Positions 11,029-23,600 of a stretch of 64,000 nt of DNA are shown here, one piece after another. The notes below the pieces were generated by a model. The model saw only the letters and a program-made list of their open reading frames with translations. It ran no database searches and was not told the DNA's origin. Numbering within the stretch: position 1 is the stretch's first letter; each line of letters begins with the position of its first letter. Made by a program: the position numbers and the translations under genes. Source of the stretch: Gymnopilus junonius (taxonomy: Eukaryota; Basidiomycota; Agaricomycetes; Agaricales; Galerinaceae); NCBI GenBank assembly GCA_015501075.1, contig JADNYJ010000057.1:124001-188000 (forward strand), written 5' to 3'.

Positions 11029-12507
11029 ATGTTTTCTCGCTCTATTATTCTTGCCCCTCGCCTATCTCGAGGGCTCGCTACACACGCAGGCTCAGCAACC
11101 TCAGTTCCTGCTGCACTTCATCTTGTGTCTGGCCAATCCTTCCATGGGAAGTCTTTCGGAGCTCCCAGAAGTATTTTTGGCGAGACCGTCTTCTCCACAT
11201 CCATTACGTCTTGTATGTTATCACGCTTATTTTTGTCTTCATTTTGTACTCATGTTCATCCTGAACAGACACAGAGTCTATGACTGACCCATCCTATCGT
11301 GGCCAGATCCTCGTTTTTACGACGCCTATGATCGGAAATTATGGCGTCCCATCAAACACGGCACCCTATAACTCTCAGGACGTTGGTGTCGTTCTGGAGT
11401 CGCAGAACATTCAGACTGCTGCCATCATCGTCGGCGACGTTGCAGAGAAATACTCTCACTACAAGGCCGTCGAATCACTCGCCGACTGGTGTAAACGCAA
11501 CAATGTACCTGGTATCACCGGTGTCGATACTCGAGCTATCACCACGCTTCTGCGTGATCAGGGTACCACTCTGGGTCGCGTAGCCATTGGATTGGATGCC
11601 GCACTCCCTGCTCCGGATGCTTCGGAATACTGGGACCCTTCCCAGGATAACCTAGTTGATCAAGTGTCTACTAAGATCCCTTACGAGCTTAACCCCCAAG
11701 GCAGCGTCAAAATTGCGGTTCTTGACTTCGGTGCCAAGGCAAACATTCTTCGTTCACTCGTCCGCAGGGACGCCGCAGTCACCGTCTTCCCATGGAACTA
11801 CGATTTCAATGCGGTTAGGGACCAATACGATGGTCTTTTCCTAACTAATGGACCAGGTGACCCGACTCATTGCATGGAAGCCGCTCTCAAATTACGTCGC
11901 ACTCTCGCTGAGTGGAACAAACCTATCTTCGGTATTTGCATGGGGCATCAGATCATCGGTATGGCTGCTGGGCTCGATGCCTATCGAATGACCTTTGGAA
12001 ATCGAGGTCACAATCAACCCGTCTTGGCTCTTGCTTCGGCAGGTTCTATCAAGGCAGGAAGGGTCTATGTCACGAGGTAGGTTACTACCTTTTTGGCTCA
12101 GGAAGGGTACTAACGTTCTACAATTAGCCAAAACCACCAATATGCTTTGAAGTTGCAGGATCCTTTCCCACAGGGCTGGGAACCCTTTTTCATCAACTGT
12201 AACGACTCTTCCGTAGAAGGTATAAAGTCAACTGCGGAATCTGGCAAAAAGGTTTGGGGTGTCCAATTCCATCCCGAGAGTGCTGGTGGACCTTTAGACA
12301 CGATTGAGGTTTGTTTTTTTTTTCTTTTTATTGATCAACTTATATGACATGCATGTTCAGATGTTCACCGACTTTGTCACGGAATGCAAATTGCACAAGG
12401 CGCAGTTGGGATACTCTACCTTAGGTGCCATGAAGACGACTGAAGCCCCTTTGGGTATCCATGACGCTGTAAAAGCACAAGGAGTCGCGGTTGTCGCCCG
12501 TGCCTAA
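11029..12507 (+). CDS. CPA1: Carbamoyl-phosphate synthase, arginine-specific, small subunit
   Basis: Four exons (11029-11212, 11269-12076, 12128-12308, 12361-12507) give 439 residues. The enzyme subunit hydrolyses glutamine and passes ammonia to the large subunit for carbamoyl phosphate, the first step of arginine synthesis. The start MFSRSIILAPRLSRGLATHA is a basic, Ser/Arg-rich mitochondrial presequence. The N-terminal CPSase small-chain domain follows (FGETVFSTSITS, FTTPMIGNYGV, GITGVDTRAITTLLR). The class I glutamine amidotransferase domain comes next, with LTNGPGDP, the nucleophile Cys in FGICMGHQ, and the His/Glu pair in QFHPES. All catalytic residues are present. The gene lies directly after a spliced upstream ORF of attenuator-peptide type, so translation is probably repressed by arginine. 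Length and domain order are normal for the family. Confidence 0.96.
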
Positions 12508-12716
12508 GGGATGCTAGATAGATTCTTAAACGAATGAGGTCCTTGTTTTGTACTATAGTAATGAAGATACCAAATGTTCTTGACTCAATCTTTGGTCTAT
12601 ACCGAGGGTCGATGTTGAGTTATGTTTGCGAATCAATTTGATCGAGTGGTTCATTATTGATCGCTTCCATATCAATCAATTCCGTCGTCTGTGTTCAAGG
12701 ATCTCCTAACTCCATC

Positions 12717-14316
12717 ATGAACTTCCTGGATCCCTACGATATAACCCGGTCAACAACACCCAATCCAGCTAATCAACCTGAGCAGCCTTCCCTCAATGAA
12801 GAAGTGAATCAGGTCATTGGTCAACTGGGTCGCTTTTGGGGTGGATTTAGGAAACAGGTGCGTCACTCTACTCTAAACAGTACGTATTATGCTCATGCTA
12901 TTCAAGAGTCAAGTTGCCCTCGAAGCTGCGAGAAAGGACCTTAGCCAGGTTGTTGTGCAGGCTCAGAAAGAAATATCAAAGCTTACAGCACCTGAGCCGT
13001 CAGAACCTACCTCTGAAACGACTGACAGAGAGGCAGACACTTCGGAAGCTGCAGGGCCAAGCACATATTCCGAAGAGCCTTCTACATCTGATGCCTCGAC
13101 AAGCGAAGCGTCTACATCATCGGGCACTACTCTGCTTTCTCGGCTTCAGTCTGTCCTCCCTCCTAACGTCGTTGCGACTGTGCAAAATAACATTCCCGAA
13201 TCATTGAAACACGCTTCTGAAAACATTGACATCCAACAAATACGCTCTAACCTTCTATCCGAGTTCCAACGTGTACAGGGAGTGACTCTTTCACAGGCCG
13301 AGGAGTATGCACACAAGAGTGAAGCTTTACTACGGGAAGCAGTGAAAGAAGCGGGAGAGGCATTGCGAGAAGCGGTTAAAGTCATTCCTCCTGATCAGGC
13401 AGGGCCTGCGGTAGGTGGAACTGCTCTTATGTGGGACGGTGCAGATATGTGGATGTTGCCCTCCGAACCCGGTGAATCGAGTGCTGCCGGGAAGGAAAGG
13501 GAAGGCAGCTCCTCTAAGGGCTTGGAGTCACAAAATGCGGTTGCTAGTCGAGCTGAAGCCCTATTACGGCGATTAAAGCACGATTCTGATATTATAAGGC
13601 ATGACCCAGAGGCAGAAGAGGGCACAAAGGACCAGTACCTAACCTGGAGGCAACAGGAAGTGGATACCTTGGACGGAGGCACCGAAGGCTCGGCTTGGAA
13701 TGCGAAGATTGACGCTACTTTGCAAGGCGTCGATGGTACTGCACTCAAACAATTGGAATCGACATTGGGTAAGGTGTCTCTCTTCTCATTTATGGTCTGC
13801 GGGTCATTGAAAGTACTTCCCCAGCTCCCTCGGAGATGCCCAAGGACGCTTTCTGGTTACGGTTTTTCTTCCGTACTCACCAGATTCGCATGGAAGAAGA
13901 AAAGCGCAAGGCTTTGATACGCAGTATGCGATCTCCTACCTTCGTCTTGTTCTTACATTAACAACCTGTTCAGGTTCTACTGAGAACGAAGAAGACTTCA
14001 GCTGGGAAGACGAAGAAGAGGAAGAAGTTGCTTCGACTACGGAAACAAAGCAAAGTCCATCAGAACAATCTGGCGCTGTAAGTCCCCCCAAATTATACTC
14101 TGCCTTTTTTTTATATCCCAATCCTAGGTGGACGAAAAGGTGAAGGATACCCTCTTGATCCCTACACCGGAACTGGCTACAACAGGTACAAGGAGTCGCC
14201 GAGAAAGTAGTGAAGACAGCTTCGATCTCGTTTCATCCGCTGGCGCTAGCGTTGCTGGTGATGAAAAACCAACGAAACCGAAATCAGAAGACGAAGGAGA
14301 CAGCGACTGGGAATAA
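12717..14316 (+). CDS. BSD-domain protein
   Basis: Five exons (12717-12857, 12907-13768, 13825-13923, 13974-14077, 14128-14316) give 464 residues. After a short N-terminal part (LGRFWGGFRKQ) comes a long amphipathic, Glu/Ala-rich region likely to be helical, with a Ser/Thr-rich stretch inside. The BSD signature is encoded mainly by exon 3: a Phe-Trp pair in DAFWLRFFFR and the following EEEKRK. The C-terminus is acidic and ends DSDWE, as in yeast Dos2-like and SYAP1-like BSD proteins. BSD domains occur in TFIIH p62 and in synapse-associated proteins; the exact role here is not known. The protein appears soluble and cytosolic. It shares no divergent promoter: CPA1 ends 209 nt upstream on the same strand. 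Confidence 0.82.
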
Positions 14317-14503
14317 TTATTTTATGTTGGGCTTTCCTCGGTTTGGTAATATTTTGTGTAACTTTAGCCTGTCTCTGTGTACAAATCAGTCTTAAGAAGA
14401 CTATAATAATATTGCCCTATTCAAACCTCCAGTTACTGAAAGTCAAAGCAGTAGACAGCAAAAAAAATCCGAAGAAAATTCTTTTAAAGAGAAAAATTAT
14501 CAT

Positions 14504-14607
14504 TGACAACGGTGAGGTTCGAACTCACGCCCCGGAGGACTGGATATCTTCACTACATAACCGCAGTAACCTAATTCCAGCGCCTTAGACCACTCGGCCA
14601 CGTTGCC
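14504..14607 (-). tRNA. tRNA-Leu (UAG anticodon), with intron
   Basis: Read on the minus strand, the acceptor stem GGCAACG pairs with CGTTGTC with one G-U. The D arm TGGCCGAGTGG is typical of leucine tRNAs. The anticodon stem CTGGA/TCCAG encloses loop bases AT-TAG-G, so the anticodon is UAG (complement at 14571-14573). A short intron sits one base 3' of the anticodon, the standard eukaryotic position. A long variable arm (class II) and a T arm GTGAG-TTCGAAC-CTCAC follow. The discriminator base is A, as expected for leucine. The CCA end is not encoded. Confidence 0.93.
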
Positions 14608-14786
14608 ATGCAAGGTATAGTGTTATTTAAATTATATTACCTTGACATACAAAGTGTAAAAGTGGATGCTGACTCTGTTTGCGTCACTTTCACAGATATA
14701 GTCACCACAATGCAATAATACCGCCGTAGCGATCCCCCTTCTTTATTTTCCGGTTCCAGGACTTTCGTGAAATATTTTTACATAAC

Positions 14787-17360
14787 ATGGGGGTTCATGG
14801 CTTGACCACCTATCTACGCGAAAATAGGCAATCTCTTTCGACAACGGTGACCTCGTCGCCAGAAACTCCGATTCCCATCGTGGTAGATGGTTGGTCGTGA
14901 GTGAAGCTTAAAATGCTTTGCAGTGTAACCTGACCGGCAGATGATACAGCTTTATCTATAATTTGTATCAAAGCTCTGGCCTTCCTTGGGTATATGGCGG
15001 AGAGTATGTGGAATTTGTCCGCTTGGTAAAAGAAGTTGTAGAATCGTGGATCAAGGTCGGACTACAAGTATATTTCGTATTTGACGGTTTGTCTAGTGTA
15101 TGCTATATTTGAGTATCTCTGATCTTGAGATGCAGGTGCCTGCCCTGCTCTGAAATTTCCGACTGTCATTTCGCGGCTCGGTCAATCTCATGTCCTACCT
15201 GCACAACTATTTTTTCGGACATCGACGATCTCTAGGTCTACTGGACGGTTTCTGCATGAAAACAGAATACTGCCTCCGCTTGCATATTCTGCTTGTATTC
15301 ATGCCCTCGAGACTCTTCGGTCAACCACAAGCGGACTAGAAGTTCACTATGCAGATGAAGAGGGCGACCCATATGCTGTAGAACTGGCAGGAAGAATCGG
15401 AGGCTATGTTGTTGGAAATGACTCAGATTTTGTTATTTTCAATGCAGACGGTTATCGAGGGTACGTCCCCATGGAAGAAATGGTATGGCAGGTACCTCCG
15501 CCGGAAGTCATCACTCCTGTTGACGAAGATGACGGCGACTTTCAGGTGGTGAGGAAACCCAAATCCAGGAAGAAAATCCCACAGCACCTTCAAAGTACAG
15601 TTGGCCTTCTTCCACCAGAAAACTCAGAGCAGCTCTCACTGTCCCTCGTCTCTTACAGTCCAGAGGACTTGGCCAACCGCCTGGAAATACCAATTACTCT
15701 TCTTCCGTTATTCGGCGCATTAGTTGGTAATGACTATTCAAAGGAATCAGAATCAAATTCTCGAAAGATTCAGGCAATGTTCTTTGAACGTAGCCTTACT
15801 TCCAGCCAACGAATAGACAAAGTCGCGCGTACGATGCATGATGTTGTATCGCAACGCAAAGCCAAGCAACAACTAGGCAGTGTGATGGATCTCATCGACA
15901 GGACCGTCAATGCCCTTCTTACGAGGCTGATTGGGACCTTGGGCTCTGGAGAGGTTGAAGCGATCATCGACAAGATTGTGAATGCCACCCTGCAATATGC
16001 TATTCCGAAGTATGCCGGAAAGCTCACTGGACGGGAAGGTCTATGGCCCACAAGTGTATGCGCTTTGCATGAACCTGAGGCTTGCACCATCTTACCAATA
16101 ATATCTTATAATGTCATGCGTCAAGCAGATATTTCAGACCAGGCCGATCCCAGTTTACTAGAAGCCAGAGAAAAGTATCTGGACGCCTACCGGAATGGCT
16201 TGCTGTCGCCAAAGATTATGGATGTACTTAGTACAAGCTCTTCTTGGGCCCGCCTCTTCCTGGAAAATCCCGATCTCGAGACCGTCGGAAGGAGCATCGG
16301 CCGGCCGATACGTGTATGGATTCATGCCATTTTACAGGACACCGTTGGGCTACCAGCCTCAGAGGTGGAAAGTGTTGGCAGCACAGGAGAGAATGAGGAA
16401 GCTGAAGAAGAAAGTGATGACAACGAACTCATTGATGTCGTTGAGTCTGATGGTGAGGACGATGCAACTCGAACTGATCTTCTCGCCCCTTTAAAGGGGG
16501 AGCTACATCGCCTCCACTCTGACGTATCTTCAGATTCAGACGATCGAGCCACAGAGCCACCACCTTCTATTATTTCCCACCGACGGCTATCCACAACTCC
16601 CCCTGCTATTACTGAATACCTGCGCCGCGGCTCCAGAATAGCCCAGGAGATAGCAAAGGTCAAGTCCCTTTCTGAGTTGCTGCCATCAATCTCCCTTTCT
16701 GAGTACGCCGAAGAAAGTGCACCGCCTTTGGTTTTGAGATCGGAGGACGAGCGCTTGACAGTGTTACTTCGGATACTGGATTCGGATGTCCCGTCAGTCC
16801 GTCAACTGCCTCCTGAGAGCATCATGTCAGTACTTGCGGTTCGTTGGGTTGTCCATACCCTCCACGACCGTTTACAAGAAACTGGTAGCAGGGAGAGAGA
16901 AAAGGAAAGATGGACCCAAAGGGAGGCCCGTTGCATCCTTTCGAGCTTCAGCTGGGCATCTAAGGATGTTGCTGAAGGAGCCTATCCCGACTCCGAGCCA
17001 CCTCCATTAGAGGACAGGAATGTGCAACTCATGGCCGAGATATTAATGGCCCTTGAGAGCATTGAACAGCTTTCTCAAGCTTTACTCCTAGTTGGCCGAG
17101 TGCCTGGCAATCTCCACCAGCTCTCTGGCAAAGCATTCCATGCTTTGCTGATGAATGCAGCGCCTACACAGATATCCATTTCGGAAGAAGTTTGGGAAGC
17201 CACGACAACTGGACTCTCTGACGCATTCCAAGAAGAGCGATCCAAGAAAAGCAAAAAGGCCAAGTCAGCTAAGCCACAGGCGGCTACTTCCAATGGGCCT
17301 CGAACAGCAAACACAAAAACTCAAAGCCTGTTCGCTATGTTAAGCGATGGAGAAGCATAG
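14787..17360 (+). CDS. Asteroid-type XPG/FEN1-like nuclease-fold protein
   Basis: Three exons (14787-14896, 14950-15086, 15136-17360) give 823 residues. The start MGVHGLTTYLRE is the classic N-terminal block of the FEN1/XPG superfamily, where the amino end itself lies at the active site. IVVDGWSFIYNLY and YFVFDG supply acidic residues of the N region. GNDSDFVIF in the I region supplies another pair. The VPMEEMVW stretch and the LLPLFGALVGNDY segment match Asteroid domain proteins (animal ASTE1), DNA-end processing nucleases in vertebrates. An acidic disordered insert lies at about residues 430-500. The C-terminus has a basic tail with KKSKKAKSAK. Activity is inferred, since Asteroid members vary in how many acidic ligands they keep. 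Confidence 0.87.
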
Positions 17361-18020
17361 CATTGCCACTTGCCCCCATGTACGTCAATTCCTATTACGC
17401 GCGTATTCGTGTGCTACCTTGTCCTTGTCGGAGAGTCGATGTCGATCTGACCCTTATCATGTCTTGGACTTTCTATTCTGGTAATGTATGATATGTACTA
17501 TCTATACCAGGACTAGTCTCACTATAACTATATTGTAACTAACCCATTGAAGTCACGGCGATGTACGCCCAATCAATTTGAATTTGACGAAACTCGGGCG
17601 TTTGATGAGTTGCAGTGATTGATGTAACAATTAAATGCCTGTTCTCCAGAGCGTGGCAACCTAAGTGGTTGAAAGTGCAATGCATGGCCTGTCTGGTACA
17701 TAGGAAAATTTACGAGTCATCTCGGTATACTGATGTGCAGCGGAGCAGTCTCTCAATGATTCGAACAGGTTGAAATAGAGTATCGCCACCACACCTGCAT
17801 ATTGACATCAAACCCCATTTAGACCGTATACAACACCGCATCATCCATTTGTTCTCCAAACTGCCAATTTTCGAAAGGGGCACGAGGAAACAGTGCGTTG
17901 GTTTGCGTAACAATGGACTGAGGGGCGGTGGTCCGCATGCTCGATTCTTATAAAGTCGCGCTTCGGGGTTGGTTCATGCCGCAATACTAGACAAATCGAT
18001 AATCCCCAGCTACATACAAC
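17361..18020. other. Intergenic interval
   Basis: About 660 nt containing the 3' flank of the Asteroid-type gene and the promoter of the small orphan at 18021. There are no supported coding frames. A minus-strand 67-codon frame at 17710-17913 has no domain and no splice context. Confidence 0.45.
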
Positions 18021-18576
18021 ATGCCTTCAAACTACTCATCTTCTTCTACAAGATTCGTCGTTAGGGCGCCCCTTAACTGTAAACCGACGTCTGTGTCTCT
18101 GCCTGGCGATTTGATTATTTTCCAGTATGAGCAATCATGTGTGTTTGTGAAACCGGCAGAAAGCTACCAGGTTCGTAATATTTTCGTAGTTCCCGTAAAA
18201 TTTCCAATTGGTTTGTGTTTAGGACGCAATTGATGTTGCTCGAAAGGAATTTGACGAACTGGTGCACATCCCTCCTGATAGACTTGCTTTTACCCTTGAG
18301 GAGAATTCCTCTGGAAAACGCTCAATACGCATCTCAGAGGGGGCTTGGTCAACAATCACTTCCAAGCTGCCTCAGGGATCTGTTGTTAACATCCTCATTC
18401 GTCCCGACCTGGATATGAGGGTTCCTCCCCCTCAGTACCTTGATGTCCCGAATTCGTGTTCTCTCTCGAAATCGAAGTCCGGGAAGGAAATCGAGAGGAC
18501 TCCATCAAGAGGGTCTACTCGTAGCACGAAATCTAGCTCGGGAAGGTCATTCCCTTGGATCGGCGTTGGAAAATGA
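18021..18576 (+). CDS. Small orphan protein
   Basis: Two exons (18021-18170 and 18223-18576) with a 52-nt GT-AG intron give 167 residues. The first half begins MPSNYSSSSTRFVVRAPLNC and contains hydrophobic strand-like blocks (SLPGDLIIFQYE). After the junction comes a helical DAIDVARKEFDEL, then LAFTLEE. The second half ends in a Ser/Lys/Arg-rich, probably disordered tail. I do not recognise the family. The alternation of short strands and one helix suggests a small ubiquitin-like or beta-grasp fold, but that is a guess. The gene faces the 3' end of the NAD kinase gene (convergent). Confidence 0.6.
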
Positions 18577-18963
18577 ACAATTTTCTCTCATTTACTATTC
18601 CTTCACGACTTTTTATGTATGACGACCTTTCGACTACTTTCCTCTCAGAATTCCTCCTAATAATTGCACACATATCTTGCACATATCCTCTATTATTATT
18701 TCCAATAGATTGAGACATCCAATAGTTTGTACGCTATTACAAGTTACATTTCTTCTGTCTTCCTCAGTAGACACCGTGTACGACTACACCACTTCCATGC
18801 ACGTCACTGCTCTTGCAATCAAGTACAGCAATTTCGTTAAAATTTCGACTCAGCGTGAGGTGCTGGGACGCACAGCACAGGCTTGGGATATAATGAATCC
18901 TCGTATTGACCGGGCAGGCAGGTGGCTGTAGCCGATAAATTTTGTGTTTTGGCCTTAATCGTA
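18577..18963. other. Convergent 3' flanks
   Basis: The 3' ends of the small orphan (+) and the NAD kinase gene (-) meet in this 387-nt AT-rich stretch. No gene is seen. Confidence 0.45.
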
Positions 18964-20504
18964 TCACGTCCGCGAATGTCGAAGCAGCGCTTTGCTCCTA
19001 AATGTTGCGTTGTACTGGAGAAGATTGTTTATATCGCGAACCCAGTCATCTTCCTTTCCTGGACCCGCGCCCTCACTATGTCGCATGTTCTCGACATCTG
19101 TCGAGGATATGATTGAGGACCTGTTGATGCATGGCACAGGAAATGGCGATGCTTGGACAACTACGGATTCACCTGGCTTCAGCACGTGTGAAGAGCGCCC
19201 GTCCATGGAAATTCCTGCTGGTGCTCTGCTTCTGTCTCCTATCTAAGACAATTTGATTGATGATGCAATAGTGCATTGAATTAGATTAGTGCGATACGTG
19301 AAAGGAATGAGTGATGGAGTGCGTACTCGTAATGTGACAATTGATGATGATGGGAAGACCAGTGGCCGAAACGAGAGACTTCGTGGACAAATGGGGGTTA
19401 ATACTAGGGCGCTTAGGGAGGGATGTACAATAGGACCTCCGGCGGATAAGGAGTATGCCGTTGAGCCAGTTGGTGTTGATACTATGAGACCATCAGACTG
19501 CTCTTCGCATTAAATTTTGAGCGTGCAGATTTAAATGGCAGTTAACATACCACCGCCTCCGTGAGATGTTGTCCGTCAACAAAGATATCGATGGTATTCA
19601 GGTGTGGACTTGAGCCACGATGTAGAGCAATCTCATTCATGACTTGCCAATCTGGGCGAAAGCTTAGATTGCGATTTGAGGTAAGAAGGCATTGCTCACC
19701 ATCTCCATCCTTGTTTTTCTTAGCCAAATTTTGATCATAAAATGTGCATGCCAAACGCATTCGATTAAGAATGGTAGCTTTCCCGCTGAATACACTTTCT
19801 AGAGCTTTGTCAAAGTCGTCAATATCTGGGTATGGTCGAAATGAAATGAGATTATGCATAATTTTAAATTGACTGGCGGAACGAACGGAACGGAAGTAAA
19901 AATCCAAGCGTGCCCATTGAGAAACTAAGAACCGGTGGAACAGCACCAGCACTAAACAGAGATGAAGCATGCAGGATAGTGCCGTCACCACCAAGAGTCA
20001 CCACTAAGTCTATTTTTTCGGGGCTGCCTAATGTGGCCATCAGTCCAGCTGGCAAACGAGTCCAGGGCAACACAGACCTGGCCGCCATATCTCAGCCCCA
20101 TGAGGTATATCCTCCCTGTCTTCATGGAACACACGTACTCCAGGGTACGTGCTCTGTACGTGCCTACACCACGCCTGAGAATATAGCAGACTAGAATGAC
20201 TCGTTAACCAAGAACATACTCAAGAAATGCGTCGATAGCAAGAATAACAGGCTGTGTTCTCATTTTATTCACAATTAAGATGTTCTTCGGAGGGTTTGCG
20301 ATATAGCGACTTCTGTCTTTGCTCGGATATCAAATGACTGCTCTTGGAAGAGTATGCTAAGACGAACGTTGTTGGAGTGGCTTGTGGGGGGATAGCAGTG
20401 CTGAGGGACCTCCTCGGGGTATATATATTATTTTGTCTTGATAAATTCCTCCATGAGGACGCGAGCCGCAGAGGAGCTCGATATCGACGAAGAGCAGCAA
20501 ACAT
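18964..20504 (-). CDS. NAD(H) kinase, mitochondrial type
   Basis: This enzyme phosphorylates NAD(H) to NADP(H). The N-terminus [16 protein letters not shown] with RRSLST downstream is a mitochondrial presequence, suggesting the Pos5-type NADH kinase. The key motif [12 protein letters not shown] is present (GGDG, diphosphate binding). So are [17 protein letters not shown] (NE/D) and [21 protein letters not shown], which together define the family. The C-terminal block is [14 protein letters not shown], ending with [21 protein letters not shown]. At least five introns are needed. Two have GTTCGT donors (near 20367 and 19886). Between the STYPGVRVF segment and the [12 protein letters not shown] segment (about 20085-20130) the frame changes. 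Either a 44-nt intron or a single-base deletion is required, and I cannot decide which. Confidence 0.88.
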
Positions 20505-20632
20505 TATGACTGAGTTAAAGCAAGTGCCATATGGCCCACCTGTAATATAAGTAACGAGCACGTGATACGTGAAATGTTTTCAACCATTGGTCGCGTCTTT
20601 GCCAACTTGGATCCAACGTATACCCGCTCCGA
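20505..20632. promoter_or_regulatory. Compact divergent promoter
   Basis: Only 128 nt lie between the NAD kinase ATG (-) and the BRCT-protein ATG (+). Regulatory sequences of both must overlap. The palindromic ATATCG-type and CACGTG cores nearby (GAGCACGTGATACG at about 20557) could be an E-box-like site. That is suggestive only. Confidence 0.5.
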
Positions 20633-23600
20633 ATGACAGAGGCTGTCTTTCCAGAGAGGCGCACTCGTTCTCAGCTCACTCTTCCTGATGAAATCCTCCA
20701 GATACCGGAATTCTCGCCACTGAAAGGCGCTAGGACTGCTCTCAGGAACAACGCACACAACCTTACCCCGTCACCGTCAGATGATAGTGACGATGAGCTG
20801 CTTCTGTCACCGGGAAAGCATGGAAAGCAGAGCTCTAGTTCAAAACGCTCAGCATCTCCCCCACCGCAAGACGAGTATGCTTTGGGCCCAGGGCCGTCAG
20901 AGGGTCGGGAGCTTAAGCGCACCAAGCGCGATCTGCCACCACCTAAAGGCAACGAGAGTCATAGCGACTCTCTGAAGGGCTCCAATGCTTTGCGGCAGCG
21001 ATTACTTTCAACTCACACGCGTACTCATTCAGATTCCAATGTCGCTACATTTCAACGGCCGAGTCGCAAGCGATCCGCTACTACCAGCAAGAAACCTAGT
21101 TCTACTATCAGCGCTAGTCCACCTCCTACCTTATTTTCTCCGACCACAACTACTCCGAAGAAGAACAGAGCACAGTCTGTGCCATTGTTCCCTTCAACCC
21201 ATGACCTACCTCGTATCGACTTCAGGAATATCCCTCCGTCTCCCAAACGATCTCGCTCGCCTTCGCGGTCACCTTCAAAGGAAGCAGAGATGAAGCAACG
21301 CATACCCTCAGCAATGTTCGTTGGCTCTTCCTCACTGCCCACAATTCATGATGAAGTCGGTAACAATATGGATGTAGACCAAGATAAGGCTGTCACTGTC
21401 GAGGCAGGCCAAATATCGACCGAAGATAAGGCTACCGCCTCTGTTGAGGCAGACCAAACATCGACGAAAGCTGAACAAGGAATGCCTCTTCTTACCCATG
21501 TGCAAACTGCGATCATTGAACCAGGCATCCCCACTCCTTACACACCATCTACCTCTGTCATTCCTTCTTTGCCCACAATCCCTGCTACGCCAGTTTCTCA
21601 GTCCTTTGACAAACTACTTTCCCTATCGCCATTAACACCGCTGCCAGAAACACCACTCCCACCACGGAAAACGCCTTACGAAGGTACAGAAGACCGCTTT
21701 GCCATTAATCCAGGGTGGGATTTGGGTCCTACCGAGGATGTAAGTCAATGATGATTTCCGCATTTAATATGTATTCATGTGATGTTTACTAGACGACTAC
21801 ATCATCTCAGATTCTCATACCCCCTCCTCCAATTGCCCCCTCCACGAGCAGAAGTCGTCTTCCGCGACCGTCAATTGCACCACCACCAGTTCCTGCCCAG
21901 TCATCACGATTCGGGACAATGGGACCTCCTGCTTTACCTGCCAAATCCAAAAACCTAATCGTGCCTACTCGCAATCCAATTAAGTCGACGGCTAAAAATG
22001 CTTCCAAACCTATTGCCTTGGGAGAGTTCCACGGAACGCATTTGACGTGCTCATGGGGAAGACACCCCTTGAAGCAAAGGAAAATTCGGAGAAGAATAAA
22101 GGGAAAGCTCGGCAGAACCCTGTCAAACCCATGCCCTCGAACTTGTTTTCTTCTTCGAGCGGAGCAAAACTTTCTGTCGCGGCTCCATCGTCGTCGCAGT
22201 CAAAAGTTAAGATGAAGAACAAGATGCGACCAAAAGGGAAAAGCAAGCCAGAGAAGCCTCATGTGATTGCACCGATATCTGACGAAGAGGACGAAGAGGA
22301 AGATATCTCTGATCCCTGGCGGACTACGGAAGTGAAGACAGTGACAGAACCGGAGTCCGAGCTAGAGATAAAGAGACCATCCGTTGAGCTTCTGCAACCG
22401 TCGAAGCCTGTGAAACGAACTACAGCAGTCGAACGACCATTGGTGGAGCAGGCGTTGATGAACCCTCCTCCTGCCAATACTCGAAATGAGATGGAGCCTA
22501 TGTTCGAAATGCCGATCCAGGATGCAGCAATGGAGGATAAGGCTCCTAAAGTGGAAGCTACTCCCAACATCGAAGCTGCCCAAGATAATTCACGCATTCC
22601 TTCAGAGGATGAAGTTATACCAGAAACTCCGCCTCAGACCACACCCGAATCCCCTAAGGAAAGTGGCTCCAGCACTGTAGAATCTACTGTACAGAAGTCT
22701 TCTGTTACTCCACAAGACGAGATTATACCAGAGACACCCCCTCGAACGACTCGCCGTACTCCTCCAGGTGCTGAAGAGCTAGTGACGGAAGAAAACAAGG
22801 AGCAAGAAAAGTCTCAGGGTGAACCGGCAGACTCTCGACCTCCCTCCCGGATTAGAGCCAGCAAGCTCCCGCTCGGAAAAAAGAAACAGCCAATAGCAGT
22901 CCCTCCAGCCAGTCGTGTAACGCGTAGTGTTTCCAACATGAAGACCGGTAAGGAGGTAGAAGGTAAAATTACAATTTCCTTTAACGAATTCATAACCTTC
23001 TAATCTATACATTTCTAGTGCTTCAACCTAGAACGTCCGGGAAAGCGACGAAGTCCGTCGGTGCCAAGCGAAAGCTTCCGGGTACTGTCACGAAACCTGT
23101 TGTTGTTCCTCCAGTGGACTCTAGCAGAGATGACGCTGAGACTGATGTTTTTATGGATGTTGCGGAGGATACTACCCAACTTTTTTCAGGATCACCAATG
23201 AAGTTGGACTCGTCACCGGCCAAAACTCCCAAGCGTAAAGCACCAGTGAAGTCGCCCATGAAGTTTAGTCTCGGTAAACCGATGTCTTCTCCGTCGCCGA
23301 CGAAGGTAGCTAGATCTTCAACCCTTTTCTCTTCCAAACCAACCAGTGAGTGTCCAGGCATGTTCTATGAAAGAATTCATGGTTTCTGACTTCTTACTCC
23401 TTTTTCAGGCTCAGTCTTGAGTCGTACTTTTTCCACTGATACCAAGTTAATATGGGCGCTAGTTCATCATTATCGACTTTATCTAACGCTCTGGAGAAAT
23501 TACGCATGCCAGCACCATCGAGGCCCAGTACCAGCATGGGTTTCAATAGAGATGCAGCTGGCAACAATGATGATGGCCTTGAAAAAAGCAAGGATGACAC

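Noticed and set aside
21975..22035. Apparent frameshift in the BRCT gene
   Set aside because: A 41-nt intron (21984-22024) with a GTCGAC donor restores the frame, and the total coding length is then divisible by three.
23346..23450. Second apparent frameshift in the BRCT gene
   Set aside because: Using the CCAAG acceptor at 23445-23446 instead of the upstream CAG resolves the phase.
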